Shown one piece after another: positions 33,023-40,962 of a DNA stretch of 55,773 bases (position 1 is its first letter; every line of letters begins with the position of its first letter). This DNA is from Chloroflexota bacterium (lineage in GTDB: Bacteria; Chloroflexota; Dehalococcoidia; Lucifugimonadales; UBA3495), in contig JAPPLU010000060.1 in NCBI GenBank assembly GCA_028874075.1, positions 343,281-399,053 of the forward strand, in the 5' to 3' direction. The notes beneath the pieces were generated by a model. It made no database searches, was not told the origin of the DNA, and was given only the letters and a program-made list of their open reading frames with translations. Both the position numbers and the translations under genes were made by a program.

Positions 33023-33352
33023 ATGTCGCTGGAATCGATGCTGATTGTGGCGGCCATCCTGTTCGCCATCGGCCTGTACGGCGCCTTGGCGCGCAGCAAC
33101 GTCATCGCAGTGCTTATGTCCATAGAAATAATGTTCAACGCCGTGAATCTGACAGTGGTCGCCTTTGCCAGGTACGTGGCGCCCCTGGCCCTGCGGGAGG
33201 AGATAGGCAGCGTCCTCACTGGCCAGGTCTTCGCCATCTTCGTTATAACGGTGGCGGCCGCGGAAATAGCCCTGGGACTGGGGATAGTATTTGCCATGTA
33301 CCGGAACACCGAATCGGTTACCCTGACCGAGGCTAACCAGTTGAGGCACTAG
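33023..33352 (+). CDS. nuoK: NADH-quinone oxidoreductase subunit K
   Basis: The 109-residue subunit has three helices. The second and third carry buried glutamates, seen in IEIMFNAVNL and AAAEIALGLGIVFAMYR. It forms one proton channel of the membrane arm. The start follows nuoJ by five bases. The length is normal for the family. Confidence 0.97.
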   Translation: MSLESMLIVAAILFAIGLYGALARSNVIAVLMSIEIMFNAVNLTVVAFARYVAPLALREEIGSVLTGQVFAIFVITVAAAEIALGLGIVFAMYRNTESVTLTEANQLRH

Positions 33353-33395
33353 GCCGCAGATAACGCCGGCCAGCCGACAGTGCAAGATAGACAAG

Positions 33396-33590
33396 ATGTG
33401 GGTTGAATTCAAGAAAACGCCAAACTTGATGATGGCGGAGATGTGGAAGGAAGTCCTGGAGGGAGAGGGACTTCCGGCACGCATTCTACCTGAGGGCGAC
33501 ATCCGCGACTGGGGAGAAAGGGTGCCCTTTTCCGTCTACGTACCCAAGGGCCGTGAGCACGTGGCCGAAGAGATACTGAGGAAGCTTTAG
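33396..33590 (+). CDS. Small DUF2007-like protein inside the nuo operon
   Basis: The 64-residue protein has the layout of DUF2007-type small putative signalling proteins: an N-terminal strand and helix (PNLMMAEMWKEVLEGEGLPARIL), a loop with DWGERV, then PFSVYVPKGREHVAEEILRKL. The match is by eye. It lies between nuoK and nuoL, its TAG directly adjoins the nuoL ATG, and it has ordinary codon use. It could be a complex I assembly or regulatory factor in this lineage, but nothing shows that. Confidence 0.65.
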   Translation: MWVEFKKTPNLMMAEMWKEVLEGEGLPARILPEGDIRDWGERVPFSVYVPKGREHVAEEILRKL

Positions 33591-35747
33591 ATGGTCACCG
33601 AATCACTGGCCTGGGCAGTTTTTCTCCTGCCCCTGTTATCCTTCCTGCTGATTTCCCTGGTCATACGACCTTTCCTTAACCGTTTCGCCCAACTGAGCGG
33701 GTACTTACTGATAGCAGCGCTGGCAGTTTCCCTCGCGTTGTCGCTGCTGGTGCTGGTCAGGAGCAATGAGGGCGCGGACCTGGCCTTTCCCGCGCATACC
33801 TGGCTTGACCTGGGCGATGCCGCCATTCAGATAGGTCTGCTGCTGGACCCGGTTACCTGCATTATGCTGGTGGTGGTCACCGGCGTCAGCCTCCTGGTGC
33901 AGATCTATTCCCTGGGCTACATGCGGGGAGACGCGGGTGTTTCGCGGTATTTCGCATACATGTCCCTGTTTACCGCCTCCATGCTGGGGCTGGTGCTGTC
34001 GGCCAACATTGTCCAGCTCTACGCCTTTTGGGAACTGGTGGGTCTTTCATCCTACCTGCTCATTGGATTTTGGCACGACCGTCCCTCTGCAGCCGCAGCG
34101 GCAAAGAAGGCTTTCATCATCACCCGGATCGGCGACGTGGGCTTCCTGCTGGCTATCATCTATCTTTTCTATCATGGGCCCCAGTTTGCCGCCCAGGGAC
34201 TGAATCCTCTGCACATACCCGACATCTGGCAGGCAGCCCAACCGCTGGCCACCGGTGGCGCCGTCCTGGGCGGAACGGCCCTGACCCTGGTCTGCCTGGG
34301 GATTTTCGCCGGAGCCGCCGGCAAGTCCGGGCAGTTTCCCCTGCATTCCTGGCTTCCTGACGCTATGGAGGGTCCCACCCCGGTCAGCGCGCTGATTCAC
34401 GCCGCCACCATGGTGGCCGCCGGCGTGTTCCTGGTGGCCCGTTTTTTTCCCCTGTTCCAGGAGGCGCGAGAAGCAATGATGGTGGTGGCCCTGTTGGGCG
34501 GCTTCACCGCCTTTGCGGCGGCTACCCTGGGCCTGGTGATGGACGACATCAAGCGGGTGATGGCCTATTCAACCATCAGCCAGCTGGGCTACATGATGGC
34601 CGCACTGGGCCTGGGCGCCTTCGGGCCGGCCCTGTTCCACCTGTTCACCCACGCTTTTTTCAAGGCTCTGCTGTTCCTGGGCGCGGGTAGCGTCAACCAC
34701 GCCACGGGCACCTTTAACATGCGCTATATGGGCGGTATGCGCCGCTACATGCCCTGGACTTACGTCCTGCTCCTGGTGGGTGGCCTGAGCCTGGTGGGAA
34801 TCGTTCCACTGGCGGGTTTCTGGAGCAAGGACGAAATCATCACCGCCGCCTGGCTGGGTGAGGGGCCGGTCGAACCGTGGGTCGCGCTGGCAGTTTTTGT
34901 TCTGCTGATTGCCGCTGCCTTACTGACTGCCTTCTATACTTTCCGGATGATTTCCCTGACCTTCCATGGTGAATTTCGTGGAGGCGGCGCCCAGGAATTG
35001 CAGGACGCCGAGGCAGAAGGCCTTCCCGCTCCCACTGCAGTAACCGGCGAAGTGCACTTGGCTGAGTCGCCCAAAGTAATGGTGGCGCCTATGCTGGTCC
35101 TCGCTATTGCGGCGGCGCTGGTCGGCTACTTGGCCAATCCGCAATGGGTCAAGGACTTGCTGGGCATCCCGGGGCACTGGTTCTCCTATTATGTTGAGTC
35201 GGCCCTTGTTTTTGGACATGCCGAGACGGCGCCATTCAACTGGCCTGTGGCCGCCATTTCTACGGGGGTGGCTATTGTCGGCATTGTCCTGGCCTCGTTG
35301 GTGTATTTGCAACGCAGGCCGGCCAGCGATACCGGCGAAGTGATGGAGCCTGCCACATCTGCAGAACAGGATGAGACCCATGGGTCTGCCGGCGAGACCG
35401 TCCCCGGGCATAAACATGTGGCAGTTGCACCCCTGCGGTCGGAACCTCTGGCAAAGGCTGGCCCCGTCCATGCTCTTTTGTGCCGGAAGTATTTTATTGA
35501 CGAGCTGTATGAGGGCCTGGTCGTAAGGCGCGTGTTCTATCGCTTTTTCGCTGGGTTGGTAGACTGGCTGGACCGGAACCTGGTGGACGGAATTGTGGAC
35601 TTGTCTGCCTGGATGACCCGGCAGATCGGGCGCCTGTTCGCCCAGGTGCAGACTGGTCAGGTCCAGTTCTATGGCGCCGTAATCGTCCTGGGAGCGGTGC
35701 TCATCCTGGTGGGTTATCTGGCCTTCGGCGCAGGGATGGGGGAGTAG
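33591..35747 (+). CDS. nuoL: NADH-quinone oxidoreductase subunit L
   Basis: The 718-residue antiporter-like subunit has the lysine/histidine channel motif AGKSGQFPLHSWLPDAMEGPTPVSALIHAATM (near residues 240-272) and the glutamate in FWELVGLSSYLLIGFWH. It also has DDIKRVMAYSTISQLGYMM. The C-terminal part after residue 470 contains a variable charged stretch and a late amphipathic and transmembrane tail, like the long lateral helix of the family. The ATG directly follows the preceding stop. Confidence 0.97.
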   Translation: MVTESLAWAVFLLPLLSFLLISLVIRPFLNRFAQLSGYLLIAALAVSLALSLLVLVRSNEGADLAFPAHTWLDLGDAAIQIGLLLDPVTCIMLVVVTGVSLLVQIYSLGYMRGDAGVSRYFAYMSLFTASMLGLVLSANIVQLYAFWELVGLSSYLLIGFWHDRPSAAAAAKKAFIITRIGDVGFLLAIIYLFYHGPQFAAQGLNPLHIPDIWQAAQPLATGGAVLGGTALTLVCLGIFAGAAGKSGQFPLHSWLPDAMEGPTPVSALIHAATMVAAGVFLVARFFPLFQEAREAMMVVALLGGFTAFAAATLGLVMDDIKRVMAYSTISQLGYMMAALGLGAFGPALFHLFTHAFFKALLFLGAGSVNHATGTFNMRYMGGMRRYMPWTYVLLLVGGLSLVGIVPLAGFWSKDEIITAAWLGEGPVEPWVALAVFVLLIAAALLTAFYTFRMISLTFHGEFRGGGAQELQDAEAEGLPAPTAVTGEVHLAESPKVMVAPMLVLAIAAALVGYLANPQWVKDLLGIPGHWFSYYVESALVFGHAETAPFNWPVAAISTGVAIVGIVLASLVYLQRRPASDTGEVMEPATSAEQDETHGSAGETVPGHKHVAVAPLRSEPLAKAGPVHALLCRKYFIDELYEGLVVRRVFYRFFAGLVDWLDRNLVDGIVDLSAWMTRQIGRLFAQVQTGQVQFYGAVIVLGAVLILVGYLAFGAGMGE

Positions 35748-35751
35748 TCGC

Positions 35752-37308
35752 GTGTTGTCTGTACCGGGACTGCTGACTCTAACCGTTTTCCTGCCGGCCC
35801 TGGGGGCGTTGGCCATCCTTATCCTCCTCCGGGGCGACCGGGTCGTGCGCTGCTTTGCGTTGTTGGTGGGACTGGCCGACCTGCTGCTTTCCGTTGCCGT
35901 ATTCCTGTCCTTCGACCGTGGCGAAGGCGCGGCCAGATTCCAGCTGATAGACCGCATCACCTGGATTTCGGCGGAAACTCTCAATGCCAGCTATTTCCTT
36001 GGAGTAGACGGTCTCAGCGCGCCGATGGTGCTGCTGACCGGACTTCTGGGCTTCTGCGCCATTATCGCTTCCTGGTCCATCCGGGAGCGGGTCAGGGAGT
36101 ATTTCATCTGGCTGCTGCTGTTGCAGACGGCGGTGATGGGTGTCTTCACGTCGCTGGACTTCCTGCTCTTCTTCCTCTTTTGGGAACTGGAACTGCTGCC
36201 CATGTACATGCTCATCGCCAACTGGGGCACCGGGCGAAAGACCTACTCCGCCATGAAGTTCCTGATTTTTACCATCCTTGGCAGCGCGTTCATGCTGGTG
36301 GCTATAGTGGCGGTGGCCGTCAGCCAGGCCACCGGTTCTTTCGACATGACCCTGCTGCTGGAGCCTGCTACCATGCTGGACGGGGCGTCGGCCGCCCTGC
36401 CTCTGTCGCTGTTGTTTTGGCTGTTCTTCGCGGCCTTTGCCGTCAAGCTCCCGGCCTGGCCGGTCCACACCTGGCTGCCTGACGCCCATACGGACGCCCC
36501 CACGGCCGCCAGCGTTATGCTGGCCGGGGTGATGCTGAAGATGGGAGGCTACGGCCTGCTCCGGGTGAACGTAGGGATGTTCCCTGGCGAAGTTACGGCC
36601 TTTGCATGGCTGTTGATCTTGCTGGGAGTGATCAGCGTCCTTTACGGCGCAGTAGTTACTATCCGTCAGACGGACCTGAAACGGTTGATTGCCTACTCCA
36701 GTGTCAGCCACATGGGTTTGGTTCTGGTGGGAATCGGTTCAGTGGGGGCTGCGGCTGGCCAGGTTACCGGCGCGGGACTGAACGGGGCGGCTATGCAATT
36801 GTTCACGCACGGGACCATAACCGGCCTGCTGTTCGTGGGGGTTGGGCTGATCTACGAAAAGGCACACACCCGCTACATACCCGACTTGGGGGGTCTGGCG
36901 GCCCGCATGCCGGTGGCCGCGGCGGCCCTGGCCATTGCCGGATTTGCGTCCCTGGGCCTGCCCGGGCTCAGCGGCTTCGTCTCTGAAATACTGGTGTTCT
37001 TTGGCGCCTTCCGCGCCTTCCCCGTCATGACGATCCTGTCGGTGCTAGGGATAATCCTGGCCGCCGGATATATTCTGTGGATGCTGGAACGCTCCCTGTT
37101 TGGGCCCCAGCGGGAGAGGTTTGCGGACTTGACAGACGCGTCGCCGCTGGAGGCTGTGCCCCTGGCGCTGCTGGTGGCCAGCATTGTAGTCGTGGGGATT
37201 TACCCTGCATTCCTTACTGAAGTGTTTGACACTGCAATCTCCCCTATGGTTGACGTAATCAATTCGACGTCGGCACTCACTAGTGCGGGCACGGCCGGGG
37301 CCAGGTAG
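35752..37308 (+). CDS. nuoM: NADH-quinone oxidoreductase subunit M
   Basis: The 518-residue antiporter-like subunit has FWELELLPMYMLI, whose glutamate belongs to the proton channel, and AFAVKLPAWPVHTWLPDAHTDAPTAASVMLAG with the key lysine. It also has TDLKRLIAYSSVSHMG. About 14 helices are visible. The start is GTG at 35752, four bases after nuoL, with GGGGGAG upstream. Confidence 0.97.
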   Translation: MLSVPGLLTLTVFLPALGALAILILLRGDRVVRCFALLVGLADLLLSVAVFLSFDRGEGAARFQLIDRITWISAETLNASYFLGVDGLSAPMVLLTGLLGFCAIIASWSIRERVREYFIWLLLLQTAVMGVFTSLDFLLFFLFWELELLPMYMLIANWGTGRKTYSAMKFLIFTILGSAFMLVAIVAVAVSQATGSFDMTLLLEPATMLDGASAALPLSLLFWLFFAAFAVKLPAWPVHTWLPDAHTDAPTAASVMLAGVMLKMGGYGLLRVNVGMFPGEVTAFAWLLILLGVISVLYGAVVTIRQTDLKRLIAYSSVSHMGLVLVGIGSVGAAAGQVTGAGLNGAAMQLFTHGTITGLLFVGVGLIYEKAHTRYIPDLGGLAARMPVAAAALAIAGFASLGLPGLSGFVSEILVFFGAFRAFPVMTILSVLGIILAAGYILWMLERSLFGPQRERFADLTDASPLEAVPLALLVASIVVVGIYPAFLTEVFDTAISPMVDVINSTSALTSAGTAGAR

Positions 37309-37321
37309 CGGGCAGACGGAA

Positions 37322-39013
37322 ATGACACTGTACGACATATACCTGATAGCGCCGCAACTGAGCATGGCCGCCCTGGCCGTGCTGGTGGTGCTGGCTGACC
37401 TGGTAACACCGCGCAAGGGGTTGGTAAGCGCTTTGGCCCTGGCAGGGCTGGTCGCGCCCCTGGCGTTCATCGTGCTGCATATCTATATGCCGAATGGCCT
37501 TCTTGTCGCTGGTACTGGCAACTTGGCGGAGGGTTCGGGATCAGATTCCATGACCCTACTGACCGGGTTTCTTCCCGGCAGCCTGGCAGTGGACCGGTTC
37601 AGCGCCTTTATGAATCTTCTGGTTGTCGCATCCCTAGGTCTGGTCTTTCTGTCGTCGATTGATTATGTAATGAAATTGCCGCGCCTGCGTGGCGAGTTCT
37701 ACGGCCTGATGCTCCTGTCGGCCAGCGGAATGATGCTGCTGGCATCCGCCACGGAATTGATCACCATTTATGTGGCCCTGGAACTGACCACCTTGCCCCT
37801 GGTGGCGATAGCGGCCTTCCTGCCTAACGCCAGGTCCAGCGAGGCGGGGATGAAGTTCCTCGTAATCGGGGCCATAAGTTCAGCCCTTACCCTTTACGGC
37901 ATGGCCCTGCTGTACGGCTTCAGCGGCAGCACCACCCTGGAAGGCATTGCCCTGGCCCTGGGCGGCCCCCTTCGGGATGACGTGCCCTTTGGCAGCTACG
38001 CCGTGCTGGTGGGGATAGCCGTCCTGACCGTTGGTATTGCGTTCAAGCTTTCGGCCATTCCCTCCCAGATGTGGGTGCCCGACGTTTACGAGGGCGCGCC
38101 TATACCCATGGTGGCCTTCCTTTCCGTGGCCAGCAAGGCGGTGGCCTTCGCCCTGCTGCTTCGTTTTCTCTACAGCGGCCTGCTGCCCTACTACGGGGAC
38201 TGGGGCGCGCTGCTGGCAATTCTGGCCGCCATCACAATGACGGCAGGCAACCTGGCCGCCCTGGCCCAGAGCAACATCCGGCGCCTGCTGGGCTACAGCA
38301 CGATTGCGCACGCCGGCTACCTGCTGGTGGGCGTGGCGGCGGTAGCCCAACTGGGCGGTTTCGGCGGTTGGGCCTCGGTGGATTCCCTCTCCCCTTCAGC
38401 CAACGCTCCCAGCGCCGCAGCTCTAATGCTGCACAGCGTTCAGGAAGGTGATTCCTCGATAGGCGGGAGCTTCACCTTTACCACCTTTGGCCCCAGCAGC
38501 GTCCTCTTCTACTTGGTAGCCTACGCCGCCGCCAACCTGACTGCCTTCTTCGCCATCCTGGCAGTCCATTCCCGCATTGGCAGCGACTTGATCGAAGACT
38601 ACGGCGGAGTGTTCCGGCGGTTCCCCTTCCTGGCAATTGCATTGGCGGTTGCTTTGGTGGCCCTGATCGGGGTTCCCCCCACGGGCATATTTGTAGGTAA
38701 GATTTACCTGTTGCTGGCAGCGGTTAAGAGTGAACTGGCCTGGCTGGCCCTGGTGGGGGCGATCAACAGCGTAATATCCGCCTATTACTACGTCAGGATT
38801 ATCCGAGTAATGTTCATGGCTCCGGAGTCCGAAGCGGTGGCGGCCGTGGGAATGGGCGGAATCCAGTCCAGGACGGCCCGCGTTTCGCCCTTCACCCTTG
38901 TAGCGTTGGGGTTAACCCTGGCGGCGACCGTCTTGTTGGGCATCCTGTTCGGCCCCGTCGTGCAGGCTGCGGAGGGGGCGGTTTCCGCCTTGCCCGGCAT
39001 CCTGATTCAGTAG
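37322..39013 (+). CDS. nuoN: NADH-quinone oxidoreductase subunit N
   Basis: The 563-residue antiporter-like subunit has YVALELTTLPLVAIAAFLPN and FKLSAIPSQMWVPDVYEGAPIPMVAFLSVASKAVAF with the channel lysines. SNIRRLLGYSTIAHAGYLL follows. A loop near residues 350-400 is longer than in typical NuoN and is rich in serine and alanine. I chose the ATG at 37322; an upstream frame to 37283 overlaps nuoM. It is the last gene of the operon. In the 241 bases after it a weak CCATCAC/GTGATGG hairpin (39047-39080) may end the transcript. Confidence 0.96.
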   Translation: MTLYDIYLIAPQLSMAALAVLVVLADLVTPRKGLVSALALAGLVAPLAFIVLHIYMPNGLLVAGTGNLAEGSGSDSMTLLTGFLPGSLAVDRFSAFMNLLVVASLGLVFLSSIDYVMKLPRLRGEFYGLMLLSASGMMLLASATELITIYVALELTTLPLVAIAAFLPNARSSEAGMKFLVIGAISSALTLYGMALLYGFSGSTTLEGIALALGGPLRDDVPFGSYAVLVGIAVLTVGIAFKLSAIPSQMWVPDVYEGAPIPMVAFLSVASKAVAFALLLRFLYSGLLPYYGDWGALLAILAAITMTAGNLAALAQSNIRRLLGYSTIAHAGYLLVGVAAVAQLGGFGGWASVDSLSPSANAPSAAALMLHSVQEGDSSIGGSFTFTTFGPSSVLFYLVAYAAANLTAFFAILAVHSRIGSDLIEDYGGVFRRFPFLAIALAVALVALIGVPPTGIFVGKIYLLLAAVKSELAWLALVGAINSVISAYYYVRIIRVMFMAPESEAVAAVGMGGIQSRTARVSPFTLVALGLTLAATVLLGILFGPVVQAAEGAVSALPGILIQ

Positions 39014-39175
39014 CAACGGATCAAAGGCCTCTCCCAAGTTTCTCCGCCATCACTTGAACATGCTGAGACTCCGGTGATGGATTACTGTGGGCCATAACAT
39101 ACTCTGGCCGGTGGGGGCTCCAAATTTCGGGTGGCGGCATAAAGTCGTAGCGCATTTTACGCAATTCGGCGCTAA

Positions 39176-39204
39176 TTGACACTAAATTGGTGCAATGCTA
39201 GACT
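39176..39204 (+). promoter_or_regulatory. Sigma-70-type promoter of NAD kinase
   Basis: A perfect -35 TTGACA (39176-39181) and the -10 TAGACT (39199-39204) are spaced by exactly 17 bases. They lie 50 bases before the start of the NAD kinase gene. Confidence 0.65.
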
Positions 39205-39254
39205 GCCTTATCCTGGCCCGGTAACCACAAAAACCGTTTTAAGGGTCGGTCAAT

Positions 39255-40118
39255 TTGTCCAGCCAAATAAGAACCGTCGGCATCATCTACAACGCCCGAA
39301 TTCCCGAAGCTCTGGACCTGAGCAATGCAATAGTCAATGAACTTTCCCTGGAGCAAAGCAGTTGGATTTCACCGGCGGAGAACCCCGAGGAATTGCGGGA
39401 GCAAGTATCTGGAACTGACCTTGTGGTAACCGCAGGCGGAGACGGTACAATGTTGCGGGCGGTACAGGTTACCGCTCCAATTGGTGTTCCGATGGTGGGC
39501 ATCAACATGGGACGCCTGGGATTTATGACCGAACTGCAGGTTCACGACGCTCTGGAGAGGCTCCCGTCCTACTATAACGGAAGTGCCCGGGTGGATGAGC
39601 ACAATATGATCAGCGCCCGGATAGTGCGCCACGCCGATTCTTCCCTACCCAAGGTTGAGGGCCCTTACCACGCCCTTAATGACGTGGTGATTTCGCGGGG
39701 TTCCGTGTCCCGTGTGGTGACCATCCGCACCACCATAGACGGGGCGGAGGTAGCTTCCCTGCGGGCCGACGGTATTATCCTTTCCACAGCCACCGGCAGT
39801 ACGGGCTACAGCCTGGCCGTGGGCGGCCCTATTCTGGACCCGTTATCTGAAGACTTGATAGTGAAGCCGGTTGCAGCCCATGTGGGAATGTCCGCCGCGC
39901 TGGTGCTGCGGCCCAGGACCAAGGTGGGACTATACCTGGAAGGCGCCCAGGCCGCGGTGCTCAGCGTCGACGGCTACATTGAGCGCGAGTTGCAGCCCGG
40001 CGATCGGGTGGAAGTCGAGCAGAGTCCCTTGAAGGCCAGGTTCCTGCGGGCCTACCCCAGCAGCCACTTCTATGCAACCCTGACACGCCGCCTGGGCTTC
40101 AGCATCCGAGGACAGTAA
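39255..40118 (+). CDS. nadK: NAD kinase
   Basis: The 287-residue protein has the NAD-kinase GGDGT motif (TAGGDGTMLR near residue 61), NMGRLGFMTEL and the region STATGSTGYSLAVGGPILDP. It phosphorylates NAD to NADP and is cytoplasmic. The start is TTG at 39255 with AAGGG upstream. A good promoter precedes it, so it is not simply the last gene of the nuo operon. The isocitrate dehydrogenase in this window is of the NADP-dependent monomeric type and would use its product. Confidence 0.94.
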   Translation: MSSQIRTVGIIYNARIPEALDLSNAIVNELSLEQSSWISPAENPEELREQVSGTDLVVTAGGDGTMLRAVQVTAPIGVPMVGINMGRLGFMTELQVHDALERLPSYYNGSARVDEHNMISARIVRHADSSLPKVEGPYHALNDVVISRGSVSRVVTIRTTIDGAEVASLRADGIILSTATGSTGYSLAVGGPILDPLSEDLIVKPVAAHVGMSAALVLRPRTKVGLYLEGAQAAVLSVDGYIERELQPGDRVEVEQSPLKARFLRAYPSSHFYATLTRRLGFSIRGQ

Positions 40119-40186
40119 TAAGCGCCGCCTGGCATCTGTCTTTAGACTGGGCGGCTAATCAAACCGATCGACACTCTCAGGGAACA

Positions 40187-40741
40187 ATGGAACAAGACCT
40201 CACCGAAACCACTATCGCATCAGCAACCCACTACCAGGGAACTATCCTGACTTTGCGGAAGGACCAGGTGCGAATGCCCAATGGCCGCATCACCGTGCGC
40301 GAGGTGGTGGAGCACTCCGATTCTGTGTGCATGGTGCCTCTGGATGCCGACGGCAACGTCCTGCTGGTACGCCAGTACCGCAAGCCTACCGAGTCCGCCT
40401 TGCTGGAGGTCCCGGCCGGCGGAATCGAGAAGGGTGAGACTCCCGAAGATGCGGCCATGCGGGAACTCCAGGAGGAGGTATCCCACGTTGCCGGAACACT
40501 TACGCCGCTGACCGGGTTCTGGCTGGCCCCGGGCTGGTGCGACGAGTATATGTACGCCTTCCTGGCCACTGATTTGCGGCCGTCGGACCTGGAGCAGGAC
40601 TTTGACGAAATGGTGGAGACCAGGCGCGTTCCCCTGGCCGAAACTCTCCAGTTGATGGAGCAGGGAGTGATACAGGACGCCAAGAGCATTGCGTCGCTGC
40701 TGCAGGCCATGCGGATTGTTGGGGTGACAGGCGCAGGGTAG
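40187..40741 (+). CDS. Nudix hydrolase, ADP-ribose pyrophosphatase-like
   Basis: The 184-residue protein has EVPAGGIEKGETPEDAAMRELQEEV at the Nudix box. The core REL-x-EE is intact, but the glycine that normally follows (EE-x-G) is serine here. Upstream VLLVRQYRKPTESALLEVPAGG and the later FLAPG-type FWLAPGWCDEYMYAFLA match ADP-ribose pyrophosphatases. It would hydrolyse ADP-ribose or similar compounds. It follows nadK, so both concern pyridine nucleotides, though a 68-base gap lies between them. Confidence 0.85.
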   Translation: MEQDLTETTIASATHYQGTILTLRKDQVRMPNGRITVREVVEHSDSVCMVPLDADGNVLLVRQYRKPTESALLEVPAGGIEKGETPEDAAMRELQEEVSHVAGTLTPLTGFWLAPGWCDEYMYAFLATDLRPSDLEQDFDEMVETRRVPLAETLQLMEQGVIQDAKSIASLLQAMRIVGVTGAG

Positions 40742-40761
40742 TTGCAACCGGCACCCGCTCC

Positions 40762-40774
40762 GCTCATCTTGAGC
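40762..40774. repeat. Possible degenerate copy of a dispersed intergenic repeat
   Basis: GCTCATCTTGAGC is a near palindrome followed by CCACCCGAAGGAT. The order resembles the common repeat with CATCCTGAGC ... CGAAGGAT. It lies just after the Nudix stop in a 221-base gap that holds no supported gene. Confidence 0.25.
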
Positions 40775-40962
40775 CACCCGAAGGATGGTAGGGGAAGCGG
40801 ACGGGAAAGCAGCCAAAGCTTCAACGAGCCCGCTATGACCGAAACCGTGATGGATTGCACTACGGACGGGTTGTTGGGTTAAGCGGTTCTGTGGATAATT
40901 AGGCGAGAAAATCGGCGGGGCGCTGGCCCTTTGCCGGAAATTTGGGGAGATAGCGGAATTAT

